Source: an uncultured Sphingomonadaceae bacterium (GTDB lineage Bacteria > Pseudomonadota > Alphaproteobacteria > Sphingomonadales > Sphingomonadaceae). From it: a DNA stretch of 64,000 bases. Position numbers and translations under genes: made by a program. The DNA lies in contig CANMBD010000001.1 in assembly GCA_947495985.1 (NCBI GenBank), forward strand, positions 1,302,001 through 1,366,000, read 5' to 3'. A model generated the notes under the pieces. It did no database searches and was not told the origin of the DNA. It worked only from the letters and a program-made list of their open reading frames with translations. This document shows, piece by piece, positions 18,801 through 27,625 of this stretch; the stretch's first letter is position 1; every line of letters begins with the position of its first letter.

Positions 18801-20549
18801 AAAAGCTGGAAGGAGCGCAAACGCCTGTTTGACCTGCCCCGTTCCAGCTGGGAAGACTATGACAAGAACCTGATCTCAAAAGGTGGCGCAGTTTTCTCAC
18901 GCCAATCCAAGACTCTGAAAATTAACAAGGACATCGCCGCGCTGGTAGGCCTCGTCGGTGAAAAGGAAGTAACACCGTCACGTTTGATATCCGCCATCCT
19001 AACCAGCAAGGCAGACCTTTTGTGGTTTGGCGGCATCGGTACTTACATCAAGGCATCCAGCGAAAATCATGTCGAGGTTGGTGACCCCTCCAACGACAAT
19101 ATCCGCGTCAATGCTAGGCAGCTGCAAGTGAAGGTCATCGGTGAAGGCGCCAATCTTGGTATCACGCAAGCAGGGCGGATTGATTTTGCAGGCTATGGCG
19201 GGCGGATCAATACCGATTTCATCGATAACAGCGCAGGCGTCGATTGTTCCGATAATGAAGTGAATATCAAAATTGCACTGAATGCTGCGATGGCGAATGG
19301 CAAGCTCAAGCCAGCAGCGCGAAACAAGCTTTTGGAAGCAATGACAGATGACGTCGGAGCATTGGTCCTGGAGGATAATCGATTGCAGGCCCTTGGACTG
19401 TCCATTGCCGAAATGGGCGGTAAGAAGACACTGCCGTCCTATATTCGCCTGATAGAATATTTCGAGGAACAGGGAAGGCTCGATCGCGCGGTAGAAGGCC
19501 TGGCGGGCAATGAAGACCTGATCCGCCGCGGACAGGAAGATCGCGGATTATATCGCCCCGAGTTGGCCGTGCTTATCTCGACCGCAAAACTTGCCTTGCA
19601 AGACGCAATCGAGAACAGTGACTTAAGTGACGATCCAGCACTAGATAGCGAGCTGTTAAACGCTTTTCCTGCTGCCATGCAGAAAAAGCACAAAACTGCG
19701 ATCCTCAATCACCAATTGCGTAAGGAAATCATCGCTACAAAATTGGCTAACCGGATGATCAACCGGCTCGGCCTGATTGACCCGTTTGAACTGGCCGAGG
19801 AAGAAGGCTCCTCGCTTGGCGAAGTCGCTGCGGCTTTTGTAATGGCGGAACGCCTGTTTCAGGCTGACAAGCTTTGGGCATCTCTTGAACAGGCAAAAAT
19901 TGGCGAAAGCATACGCTTGGTACTTTTTGACCGGTTTGCCTATGTATTGCGCTCGCACATGGCGGATCTGATGCGTATCGGATTGGCCGACGGTCCCATT
20001 GACGATGCCGTCAAAATGCTCTCGCGCGGGGTCGCCCTGCTGGATGACAAAGTGGACAGCCTGATAACAGCTGAGGGACAAGCAGAGGCGGCGAAACAGA
20101 CCAAGTTGTTGGTAGAAGCTGGCGCGACCAAGGAAATTGCTCACAAAATCGCGAACATCTACAAAAATGATGGCGCCGCTGGCATCGCATTTCTCGCCAA
20201 AACACGCGAAATTAATGCCGTCAAAGTTGCTGCGGCTTTCACCAAACTGGGCAGCCTTTTGGGGTTGGACTGGGCACAGATGACGGCAACCCGGATTAAT
20301 CCATCCGATCCGTGGGATCGTCTGCTGGTCGCGGGATTGGCTCGCGATTTTCAGCAAATGCGACTGGATTTCCTGAAAAGGGCACGCAGCAAGGATATGG
20401 ATCAGTTTTTGGAAAGCTGGACCGACAAAAATGCGCAGCGAGTATCGCAGTTCCGGCAGATTATTGATCGTGCTCAATTGTCGCCCAGACCGTCCATCGC
20501 GATGCTGGCCCAAATTGCCGGACAGGCGAGGATATTGCTCAGTCGCTAG
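15867..20549 (+). CDS. gdhB: NAD-specific glutamate dehydrogenase, large 180 kDa class
   Basis: A 1560-residue enzyme that oxidatively deaminates glutamate to 2-oxoglutarate, mainly a catabolic step. The long N-terminal region contains ACT-like regulatory segments (LRLAIVNDDMPFLVDSVCAT near residue 85). The catalytic domain shows RAGPVARGGLRWSDRRDDFR, NAVIVPTGAKGGFYAKQL, and GVGDMSGDVFGNGMLLSK for the NAD domain, then KVIGEGANLGITQ. The helical C-terminal domain is present, so the gene looks intact. Start at ATG 15867 after TTGGGGGAACC. It is convergent with the DUF445 gene. Confidence 0.96.
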   Translation: MTGSRDTKAAKTTTSTAEKTLEKKLIAAFKESALPGENIGFDNKACKEAVHFVLAGGLHRNSSDANLQLESVISANGRRHLRLAIVNDDMPFLVDSVCATIAGFGLNIQRLIHPVIGVKRDDQGKLSAIHSNPEGDARRESIIYIELERTDAKIRRTLEKSLLKNLKDVAAAVGDWLELQAALGSGADSLEEGEGRALLHWFLDRNLTLLGHEQINQKGKRTRKLGISRMRDKPALSVESQKRAFDWFKAGGKAPLIIKSNQVSSVHRHVLMDIIIVPVLENSKLVGLSLTAGLWTSAALAAPPETVPLLRTQMTKLFDKFEFSASGHAGKALTHTLTALPHDILITFKQEYLEKLALISMSLIDRPRPKLHSVMSPLNRHLFAFIWLPREQLSTTRRENIQSLLTEATGAKILSWSNTLDEGGISSLRYILDMGADSKIPDPHALDKKLENMIRGWRPEVESHLSEFVPENRAAVLAQRYADCFPGTYQSTYGAEEASRDIMRLFQLERGGQKSARLYRLDGDADHILRLKVYHLGGVLPLSNAVPTLENFGFSVLEEMPTPLDEGRLGYIHDFQLALRSPDTRDDLIARAAELQDAITDVLEGAAENDNFNQLITATGISARSTVWIRAWFRYLRQTGLSYGIATVVEALAEASHVTEAMVELFTALHDPDFEGNREKAAADAIKAIENGLLKVHGIDDDRILRLFRAVIESILRTNAFALQGSDALAFKIESAKIPELPDPKPWREVFVYSPRVEGIHLRAGPVARGGLRWSDRRDDFRTEILGLMKAQRVKNAVIVPTGAKGGFYAKQLPLGDDRDAFIAEGIASYKIFISALLSITDNIEDGEVIPPEEVVRLDDNDPYFVVAADKGTASFSDIANGIAIENNFWLGDAFASGGSNGYDHKAMGITARGAWVSVQRHFLEMGVDVQKDSISVVGVGDMSGDVFGNGMLLSKTLRVVAAFDHRHIFIDPDPDPAKSWKERKRLFDLPRSSWEDYDKNLISKGGAVFSRQSKTLKINKDIAALVGLVGEKEVTPSRLISAILTSKADLLWFGGIGTYIKASSENHVEVGDPSNDNIRVNARQLQVKVIGEGANLGITQAGRIDFAGYGGRINTDFIDNSAGVDCSDNEVNIKIALNAAMANGKLKPAARNKLLEAMTDDVGALVLEDNRLQALGLSIAEMGGKKTLPSYIRLIEYFEEQGRLDRAVEGLAGNEDLIRRGQEDRGLYRPELAVLISTAKLALQDAIENSDLSDDPALDSELLNAFPAAMQKKHKTAILNHQLRKEIIATKLANRMINRLGLIDPFELAEEEGSSLGEVAAAFVMAERLFQADKLWASLEQAKIGESIRLVLFDRFAYVLRSHMADLMRIGLADGPIDDAVKMLSRGVALLDDKVDSLITAEGQAEAAKQTKLLVEAGATKEIAHKIANIYKNDGAAGIAFLAKTREINAVKVAAAFTKLGSLLGLDWAQMTATRINPSDPWDRLLVAGLARDFQQMRLDFLKRARSKDMDQFLESWTDKNAQRVSQFRQIIDRAQLSPRPSIAMLAQIAGQARILLSR

Positions 20550-20575
20550 ATGATATCGAACAGCCTGATACGGGC

Positions 20576-21880
20576 TTATATCCAATAGCCCAAGAGATGT
20601 AGCAGCGTACCGACCAGCCCGCCCACCAGCGTGCCGTTAACGCGGATATATTGCAAATCCCGGCCGACCGCATTCTCGACCCGGTCCGTAATAGTCTGTG
20701 CATCCCATCCGCGAATGGTCTCTGATACAAGTTTGACGATATTGTCGCCGTAACTGGCGACTACACCGACCACTGCACGGCGTGCAAAACGGTTCAACTG
20801 ACGGTTGAGCAAAGGATCTTTCTGCAAGCTGCTGCCCAGTTGCATCAGTGCATCACCAAAGTGACCAGCCATCGCGGCTTCTGGGTCACGCGATGCTTTC
20901 AGTAAAGCCTCGCGCCCGGTTTCCCACATCCCGTCAATCCAGCTGGCAATAGCCGGATTTTCAATCATCTCCAGCTTCCACTCATTCACCCGTTGTCGCA
21001 ATTCAGGATCGTTCTTCAGCTCCTGCGCTAATTGCGCCATGCTTTCTTCGGTCTTCGCACGCACAGGGTGCTGCGGATCAGACGCCATGTCGGCGAGCAA
21101 TTTATAAAGCCCGTCAACCACCTCGTTAGCCAACCGGTCATCCAGGCCGGTCCAGCGCATCACCGTATTGGCGCGATCATGGACAATCGCGCGAATGACA
21201 TATTCATTGGCATCAAGTGTTCGATAGGCCCACTTGATCGTTGAATCGATCAGCGGCCCGTGCCGGTTTTCGGCCATTACCGATTCCAGAATTTGACCCA
21301 TCGGGGTCGCCAGATCGAGTTCCTTCGCCTGTGTTTTCACCGCGCCCTTGAACATGCTGCCCAGCCTGTCCTGGTCAAGCGAGCCGATGATATCGCCGAT
21401 CAGCCTTGATGCGCCCATGCGCAGCCGCCCCTGCCCGCCGCTCGGCGATTTCAGGAACCGTCCAACACCGCCGGCCAGGTCAACACCGTGCATCCGTTGT
21501 GCAACGATGCGGGAAATCAGGAAATTTTTCTTGAGGAAGTTTGCAAGCGTATCGCCAATCCGATCCTTGTTGCGCGGTATAATCGCCGTATGTGGAATCG
21601 GTAGTCCCATCGGGTGACGAAACAAAGCGGTCACGGCAAACCAGTCGGCTATGCCGCCGATCATCGCCGCTTCCGAAAAAGCGCGAACGAAGCCGAGAGC
21701 AGGATGTACCTCCTCATAGGTTTTGGACGTGAAATAGATCACAGCCATCAAAACCAGCAAACCGGTCGCGATAATCTTCATATCGCGGCCACCATTATTC
21801 ATATCCGCTAGGATTGTGGATGGACCAGAAACCGGATTGCTATTCGACGTGGGCGCCAATTTAGAAGAAAGCGGCTTCAC
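20576..21880 (-). CDS. DUF445 family membrane protein
   Basis: A 434-residue protein of the DUF445 family (YjiN-like). A hydrophobic segment (KIIATGLLVLMAVIYFTSK) is followed by the diagnostic FVRAFSEAAMIGGIADWFAVTALFRHPMGLPIPHTAIIPRNKDRIG block, a long helical region and a hydrophobic C-terminus (GTLVGGLVGTLLHLLGYWI). Family function is unclear; membrane-fold proteins with a large soluble part. The start codon at 21880 overlaps the RND pump stop by 4 bases (ATGA), so the two are probably translated together. Confidence 0.92.
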   Translation of the reverse strand: MKPLSSKLAPTSNSNPVSGPSTILADMNNGGRDMKIIATGLLVLMAVIYFTSKTYEEVHPALGFVRAFSEAAMIGGIADWFAVTALFRHPMGLPIPHTAIIPRNKDRIGDTLANFLKKNFLISRIVAQRMHGVDLAGGVGRFLKSPSGGQGRLRMGASRLIGDIIGSLDQDRLGSMFKGAVKTQAKELDLATPMGQILESVMAENRHGPLIDSTIKWAYRTLDANEYVIRAIVHDRANTVMRWTGLDDRLANEVVDGLYKLLADMASDPQHPVRAKTEESMAQLAQELKNDPELRQRVNEWKLEMIENPAIASWIDGMWETGREALLKASRDPEAAMAGHFGDALMQLGSSLQKDPLLNRQLNRFARRAVVGVVASYGDNIVKLVSETIRGWDAQTITDRVENAVGRDLQYIRVNGTLVGGLVGTLLHLLGYWI

Positions 21881-24800
21881 TCGGCTGGCTGAACCTTTGG
21901 CTTGTCATCCGCGTCATCACCTGGGTCGAAAGTGAGCAACGTCTTGCGCAGCCATGGGCCAACGCGGCGCTCAAACCCATCTGCAAGACTGAAGCCGGCT
22001 GGAACAATTACCAGAGTCAGAAGCGTGGATACGATCAATCCGCCGATCACCACCGTACCCATGGGCGCGCGCCATGCACCATCACCAGACAGTGATAAGG
22101 CGGTTGGGACCATGCCAGCAGTCATTGCTACGGTCGTCATGACAATGGGCTGTGCACGCTTGTGGCCAGCATCCATAATGGCTTCGAATTTCGGAATGCC
22201 TTTGTCCATCTCGATCAGCGCAAAATCAATCAGCAATATCGAGTTTTTACTGACAATCCCCAGCAGCATTAAAACGCCGATCAGCACCGGCATCGACAAT
22301 GGCTGACCAACCAGCCAAACAAGGAAGATACCGCCGAGCGGCGCCAACGCCAGTGAACCCATGTTCACCAGCGGCGACATCAGGCGTTTGTAAAGCAAGA
22401 CCAGTGTGGCAAATACCAGAAGCACCCCGGCAACAAGTGCGATCTGGAAGTTTTCCAATAATTCCAGTTGCCATTCTTCATCTCCGAAAGGCGCATTGGA
22501 AACACCAGTTGGCAGATTCTGCATGATCGGCAATTTGTTGATGGCGATCATTGCCTCGCCCTTTACGACATCTGGAGCAAGATCAGCGCCAACAAATGTC
22601 CGGCGGTTCTGATTATAGCGCTGGATTGCCGTTGGACCGGATCCAAAACTAACCTTCGCCACCCGGCTTAAAGGTACGGTTCCGCCACTCGCAGTGGGAA
22701 TAGGCAGGTTCTCAATCGTCGTCAGATCGGTGCGTGATTCTTCCGGCAGCATCACCCGGATTGGAATCTGGCGGTCTGACAATGAGAATTTCGCCGCATT
22801 TTGATCAATCTCTCCCAATGTCGCAATGCGGATCGTTTGGCTGAGCGAAGATGTCGTCACACCCAGTTTGGACGCAAGCCCGGTGTAGGGAGTGATCAGG
22901 ATTTCTGGCCGGCTAAGGTCTGCATTAATGCGCGGAGCCACGATGAGGTTAACATCCTTCATCTGTTCGACAAGCTCTACAGCTGTTTCATCCAGCAATT
23001 TGGGATCGGAGCCAGTTAGCATGATCGAAATGTCACGGCCTGTACCGCCGCCGCCGCTTTGTGACTGAAAAGAGATACGCGCATCGGGTATCTGTTGAAG
23101 AAGCGGAGCCATGCTGCGTTCAAATTCTATCGACGTTTTGTCACGTTCTTCCTTGAAGTTTACGAACACGGTCGCATTGGTTTCCCGAACACGCGTCAAA
23201 GCTCGTTCCACCTCAGGTTGCTCATACATAAGCTCAGAAACCTGATCAGCAATTTTCTCAGTTTGCTGAAGCGTGGTGCCGGGCACGACCTCAATCTGAA
23301 CCCGGCTCGAATCCTCGTTAATCGTAGGCTGAAATTGTCCGGGAACGGACGCAAATAGTATAATAGTGATGATAAAGGCAAAAAGCCCCAGGCCCATCAT
23401 CCAGATCCGGTGATCCTGACCACGCGCACGGAAACGCGTCGCGCGATAGTGATACCATTGCGCAAAATTGGTGCTGACCGCTTGTATGACGAATGGAATG
23501 ATGAAGGCCATCAGCCAGGCAGCAGCGAAGCCTGCGGCGATACCGACCAGCAAACTGATAAACGCGCTAAAAAATACACTGGGTAATATTTCAGCCAAAA
23601 AGCTGTTGACCATGTAGCCCGTCGCAAAAGCGGAACCGATAAATGTCATAGTGATCAGGGTAAAAAGTAAAAACCCGATCAGATATTGCCACCAGAAAAT
23701 TTTTACCGGGGTCAGATCGCGTCTGATTTCATCAGCTTTCGACTGATCCAGGCACCAGTTCAGCAAGCGCAAATACCGATCCATCCAAACGCCTTCACCA
23801 TGTTCGGCATGGCCTTTGGATTGCAGGAAATAGGCGGCAACCATCGGTGTGATCATCCGCGCAACCGCCAGACTCATCAGCACAGAAATTACGACCGTAA
23901 TCCCGAAATTCTTGAAGAATTGTCCGGAAATACCGGGCATTAAGCCCACTGGCAAGAACACCGCGACAATACAGAAAGAGGTTGCAACAACCGGCAGTCC
24001 AATTTCATCCGCCGCGTCAATAGAAGCCTGATAAGCGGATTTACCCATCCGCATATGGCGCACGATATTCTCAATCTCCACAATCGCATCATCAACCAGC
24101 ACACCGGCCACAAGGCCAAGCGCGAGAAGAGACAGGAAGTTAAGATTGAACCCAAGCAGGTCCATGAACCAGAAAGTCGGAATGGCGGACAGCGGAATGG
24201 CGATGGCAGAAATAAAAGTGGCCCGCCAGTCGCGCAAGAACAGGAAGACGACAACCACAGCCAATAGCGCACCTTCCATCATGGCTAGCATAGAGCTCTT
24301 ATACTGGGTCTTGGTATAATCGACGCTGCTGCCAAGGCGGATGAATTCGACACCGGGATTTTCTTCGGTGATGCTGTCCATGATCTCGATCGCATTGTCA
24401 TAGACGGTCACGTCGGATGCCCCGCGCGCACGCGACATCGAGAAATTCACGACCTCCACGCCTTTGACCTTGCTGATGGAACTGCGCTCGCCAAAGGAGT
24501 CGGTTACATTGGCAACTTCGCTTAATTTTATGGTCTGGCCATTGCCCAGGGAAATCTGGGTCTGGGACAGAGCATAAGCATCTTCCGCATTGCCCAGAAC
24601 GCGAACCGATTGCCGTGTACCGCCAACCTCGGCCCGGCCGCCCGCGGCATTGACATTGACCTGCCTCAGGACGTTGTTGATCTGATTGGCAGTCACGCCC
24701 AGCGCCTGCATCCGGTCCGGTTTCAGGATCACTCGGATTTCGCGATCAACACCGCCAAACCGGTCAACCTCGGCCATCCCCTCGACAGTCAGCAACCGCT

Positions 24801-25296
24801 TCGCGACAGTATCGTCAACGAACCAGCTCAATTGCTCTACCGTCATGTCATCGGCCTTCACCGCGAAATAGGCAATAGGCCCGCCCGCGACATCAACCTT
24901 TGCGATTTGCGGTTCCAATATTCCTTCGGGCAAGGAACCACGCGCCTGGTCAACGGCATTCTTTACTTCATTCACAGCGTCGTTAACATCAGCGCCAATT
25001 TCGAACTCGACAAAAGTTCGGCTGTTACCCTCACTGGCCGTGGAACTGATATTTTTGACGCCGCTGATGGCCCGCACAGCCGCCTCAATCCGCTGGGTAA
25101 TCTGGTTTTCAATTTCCGTCGGTGCCGCGCCCGGTTGAGAAATCGTTACCCGAACAGCAGGAAATTCAACATCAGGATTATTCACCACATCCATGCGGTT
25201 GAAGCTCAGCACACCGGCAAGCAACAGAGCTGTGAATAGCACTAGCGGAACAACAGGATTGCGGGTTGACCATGCGGAAATATTGCGAAGGTTCAT
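21877..25296 (-). CDS. RND family efflux pump, inner-membrane permease
   Basis: A 1139-residue proton-driven exporter of the AcrB/HAE1 superfamily. The proton-relay acidic pair in TM4 appears as GVLVDDAIVEIENIVR (Asp at about 402-403) and the TM10 lysine in GIVSKNSILLIDFA. It is roughly 100 residues longer than AcrB. The extra length is a hydrophobic block at about residues 536-606 (LIGFLLFTLITMTFIGSAFA and FISLLVGIAAGFAAAWLMAF) between the first membrane half and the usual TM7 near 632-650. Second gene of an operon: fusion protein, pump, DUF445 protein. Substrate unknown. Confidence 0.95.
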   Translation of the reverse strand: MNLRNISAWSTRNPVVPLVLFTALLLAGVLSFNRMDVVNNPDVEFPAVRVTISQPGAAPTEIENQITQRIEAAVRAISGVKNISSTASEGNSRTFVEFEIGADVNDAVNEVKNAVDQARGSLPEGILEPQIAKVDVAGGPIAYFAVKADDMTVEQLSWFVDDTVAKRLLTVEGMAEVDRFGGVDREIRVILKPDRMQALGVTANQINNVLRQVNVNAAGGRAEVGGTRQSVRVLGNAEDAYALSQTQISLGNGQTIKLSEVANVTDSFGERSSISKVKGVEVVNFSMSRARGASDVTVYDNAIEIMDSITEENPGVEFIRLGSSVDYTKTQYKSSMLAMMEGALLAVVVVFLFLRDWRATFISAIAIPLSAIPTFWFMDLLGFNLNFLSLLALGLVAGVLVDDAIVEIENIVRHMRMGKSAYQASIDAADEIGLPVVATSFCIVAVFLPVGLMPGISGQFFKNFGITVVISVLMSLAVARMITPMVAAYFLQSKGHAEHGEGVWMDRYLRLLNWCLDQSKADEIRRDLTPVKIFWWQYLIGFLLFTLITMTFIGSAFATGYMVNSFLAEILPSVFFSAFISLLVGIAAGFAAAWLMAFIIPFVIQAVSTNFAQWYHYRATRFRARGQDHRIWMMGLGLFAFIITIILFASVPGQFQPTINEDSSRVQIEVVPGTTLQQTEKIADQVSELMYEQPEVERALTRVRETNATVFVNFKEERDKTSIEFERSMAPLLQQIPDARISFQSQSGGGGTGRDISIMLTGSDPKLLDETAVELVEQMKDVNLIVAPRINADLSRPEILITPYTGLASKLGVTTSSLSQTIRIATLGEIDQNAAKFSLSDRQIPIRVMLPEESRTDLTTIENLPIPTASGGTVPLSRVAKVSFGSGPTAIQRYNQNRRTFVGADLAPDVVKGEAMIAINKLPIMQNLPTGVSNAPFGDEEWQLELLENFQIALVAGVLLVFATLVLLYKRLMSPLVNMGSLALAPLGGIFLVWLVGQPLSMPVLIGVLMLLGIVSKNSILLIDFALIEMDKGIPKFEAIMDAGHKRAQPIVMTTVAMTAGMVPTALSLSGDGAWRAPMGTVVIGGLIVSTLLTLVIVPAGFSLADGFERRVGPWLRKTLLTFDPGDDADDKPKVQPAE

Positions 25297-25307
25297 GGCT
25301 TAATCTT

Positions 25308-26492
25308 TCACGCCGCCTGATCTTTTTCGATCACGGGTTTAACCGTTTGACCAGGGTTAAGGAAACCCGCCGCTCTAAGCACAACACGTTCTGCTCCGTT
25401 CAAACCCGCAGTAATCGACAATCCAGCCGCAGAAACCGAGCCAATGGTGACATCCCGGCGAACAACTTTATCGTCTTTGCCAACAATATAAACAAAGCTG
25501 CCTTTGCTATCATTCTGCACCGCTGACTCCGGCAGAACAGCCGCCTGAGATGATCCGCTTCTAATCCGTGTGCTGGCGAAACCACCTGGGCGAAGTGCGC
25601 GGTCATAGTTCAATGCTATTTTTGCAGTGCCCTGACGTGAATCGGTATCAATAGTGGGCGAGATTTGCCAGATTTCACCGGCTAGAACCTTGTCCGTTCC
25701 AACAGGGATCACTTCAGTGCTTACGCCAACGGACACATTGGCCAGATCACTCTCGCTTAGCTGCGCCTGCAGTTCCATTTCGCCATTTTGCGCCAGGCGA
25801 AACAAAATACCGCTGCCCGGACTAACTGTTTGCCCTACCTCGACATTGCGTTCCAGAACAAAGCCGCCCTTTGGCGCCACTATATTGAGGAAGTTATTTC
25901 GCGCGCGGCTCTCACCAAGCTGTGCCTGCGCCACTCGCAACTGCGCGGCGTTTGAGTCGCGCGTAGCCGTAAGTCTGTCGATATCAGCTTTTGAGATAAA
26001 CCCGCGCTCGACGAGCTTGGCCGCACGATCAAGATTGGCTTGGGCCAGATTCAAATCGGCCCTAGCCGACGCAACCGACGCCTGTAATCTTGCGATCTGC
26101 TGGTTCTGGACGGAGCGATCAATGCTTGCCATTACTTGCCCTGGTTTTACCCAATCTCCGGCATCTACATAAACCTGAGTCACTCGGCCGCCTTCTCCGA
26201 CAACACCAACCGGAATTTCCCGGCGAGCCGCCAGCGTACCAGTTGCGTTGATCGTACGAACAACGTCCTTTTTACCAGGAATCACAACCGTGACAACGGG
26301 GGCTTGGTTCTCCGTAGGAGGAGCTTCACCAGCACCGAAGAAATACTGATATGCAACGGCTGCCAAGACAATCGCAACTATTACAGCGACAGCAATCATC
26401 AAGAGTCGTTTGTTACGATCTTGATTGTCGTCTTCCAAGGTCGAGACATCTAGGTCTTCGCCGGCAATTTTCGATTCATAGTTCATATTCAA
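25308..26492 (-). CDS. RND efflux membrane fusion protein (HlyD/AcrA-like)
   Basis: A 394-residue periplasmic adaptor. A single N-terminal membrane anchor lies at about residues 30-51 (LLMIAVAVIVAIVLAAVAYQ). Then come the first lipoyl half (GEGGRVTQVYVDAGDWVKPG), a coiled-coil hairpin (QNQQIARLQASVASARADLN), the second lipoyl half (VAPKGGFVLERNVEVGQTVS) and a beta-barrel region. It links the inner-membrane pump to an outer-membrane channel, which is not encoded here. The pump gene starts 11 bases downstream. The 254-base region upstream is AT-rich and holds the operon promoter; the start itself has a weak Shine-Dalgarno. Confidence 0.94.
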   Translation of the reverse strand: MNMNYESKIAGEDLDVSTLEDDNQDRNKRLLMIAVAVIVAIVLAAVAYQYFFGAGEAPPTENQAPVVTVVIPGKKDVVRTINATGTLAARREIPVGVVGEGGRVTQVYVDAGDWVKPGQVMASIDRSVQNQQIARLQASVASARADLNLAQANLDRAAKLVERGFISKADIDRLTATRDSNAAQLRVAQAQLGESRARNNFLNIVAPKGGFVLERNVEVGQTVSPGSGILFRLAQNGEMELQAQLSESDLANVSVGVSTEVIPVGTDKVLAGEIWQISPTIDTDSRQGTAKIALNYDRALRPGGFASTRIRSGSSQAAVLPESAVQNDSKGSFVYIVGKDDKVVRRDVTIGSVSAAGLSITAGLNGAERVVLRAAGFLNPGQTVKPVIEKDQAA

Positions 26493-26688
26493 TACTCGTC
26501 AGCCGATCTTTATCTTATTTTTGCGCTGCAATATATAAAAAGAATCGCCAAAACTAGGCGAAAATGGAAATTTCTATATTTGGTGTATTATATCAATAAG
26601 CCAGTGATCACAAGCCCGAACAATCGCTTAAATAAAACGCTGTTGCCAAGACGTTGCCAAATCGCAACATCCACTGGTCTTAATCAAT

Positions 26689-26718
26689 AAAAAAGGCCGG
26701 CGCAAATGGGCCAGCCTT
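26689..26718 (-). terminator. Rho-independent terminator downstream of the GlsB/YeaQ gene
   Basis: Read on the minus strand: AAGGCTGGC, an 8-base loop, GCCGGCCTT (one G-U pair), followed by a T run (TTTTTT including the stem end). It begins about 28 bases after the stop codon at 26747 and matches the direction of that gene. Confidence 0.75.
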
Positions 26719-26746
26719 CTGTTTTATATGAGAAAATATCTTATCG

Positions 26747-27022
26747 CTAGCGGACACGGCCACGCTTGATCAAATTTACGATACCCAGCAAGACGATAGC
26801 GCCACCAAAGGCGACCAGCAAAGTCATGGGGCTAAACGGAGCATCCCGCAGATTTGATGTACCTCCGGTAAAGAAGCTGAACAGCCATCCGCCCAACATA
26901 GAGCCAACACAACCTACCACGACATTCCAGAATATCCCCATCGAGGCATCCCGGCCCATCACTATGCTGGCCAGCCAACCGATAATACCGCCCATCACCA
27001 GTGCAATGATAAAATTGATCAT
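26747..27022 (-). CDS. GlsB/YeaQ/YmgE family stress-response membrane protein
   Basis: A 91-residue protein with three hydrophobic helices: FIIALVMGGIIGWLASIVMG, FWNVVVGCVGSMLGGWLFSF and LLVAFGGAIVLLGIVNLI, ending in a basic tail. Glycine-rich helices with GGIIGWLAS identify the transglycosylase-associated protein family, often induced by stress or stationary phase. The start is preceded by AGGAGGGAAGT, a strong Shine-Dalgarno. Monocistronic, with its own terminator. Confidence 0.92.
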   Translation of the reverse strand: MINFIIALVMGGIIGWLASIVMGRDASMGIFWNVVVGCVGSMLGGWLFSFFTGGTSNLRDAPFSPMTLLVAFGGAIVLLGIVNLIKRGRVR

Positions 27023-27109
27023 ACTTCCCTCCTGATCTGTTTTGACCCAAATCCAGGCCCGATCAGGCGATCTTATACAAATGCTTGCTCAAAACCAGAA
27101 AATACTATG

Positions 27110-27144
27110 GGAAAGGCCCCGGAATCAGTTTTCCGAGGCCTTCC
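27110..27144 (-). terminator. Long hairpin downstream of sciP, possible terminator
   Basis: Arms GGAAAGGCCCCGGAA (27110-27124) and TTCCGAGGCCTTCC (27131-27144) are complementary apart from one bulged A and one mismatch. On the minus strand the arm is followed by a weak T-containing run (TTTCCCATAG). It lies about 75 bases after the sciP stop. Without a clear T tract it may be a processing or stability element instead. Confidence 0.45.
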
Positions 27145-27217
27145 ACCCATTAAATTTTATGATTAATCCTATTGGCGCTACAGAGGACTGTACCAACGCC
27201 GTGATTAATATCTCTGC

Positions 27218-27517
27218 CTAGTATTTCTGTTGGCGCTCATAAAGATCGCGATAGTGCTGGATGCGTGTAACGCGCAAACCGGGCATGCCGGACCGGTCCA
27301 CGGCACGCTGCCATGAAGCAAATTCTTCCAACGACAGGCTATAACGGTCGCAAACCTCATCAACCGTTAAAAGACCGCCATTTACCGCCGCAACGACTTC
27401 CGCCTTGCGCCGGACCACCCACCGGGTCGTGCCCGGGGCCGGCAAATCAGCTATAGTCAAAGGCTCACCCAATGGGCCGACGACTTGTGCTGGTTTAATT
27501 GTTTGGTTCTCGATCAT
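27218..27517 (-). CDS. sciP: DUF1153 protein, SciP-type cell-cycle transcription regulator
   Basis: The 99-residue product has the SciP core: GPLGEPLTIADLPAPGTTRW, RRKAEVVAAVNGGLLTVDEV, CDRYSLSLEEFASWQRAVDR and a basic C-terminus. In Caulobacter SciP binds CtrA or its targets and represses CtrA-activated promoters after division. I choose the ATG at 27517 because GAGGG lies 5-6 bases upstream; the frame is open to 27595 but those residues are not typical of SciP. Lone gene, cytoplasmic DNA-binding. Confidence 0.9.
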   Translation of the reverse strand: MIENQTIKPAQVVGPLGEPLTIADLPAPGTTRWVVRRKAEVVAAVNGGLLTVDEVCDRYSLSLEEFASWQRAVDRSGMPGLRVTRIQHYRDLYERQQKY

Positions 27518-27625
27518 ACTACCCTCAAAATACGCCTTGCGGCTTTTCACTCTACGTCCAAATGTTTTTACATCTTTAGACATAGAGTTTTTCAAACTAC
27601 TAAATCACCAAGGTAAAGAACGCGT

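Noticed and set aside
19656-20585. 309-residue open frame antisense to the 3' end of the glutamate dehydrogenase gene
   Set aside because: The plus strand is clearly coding through this stretch, the antisense product has no recognisable domain, and it overlaps the gene end and DUF445 start.
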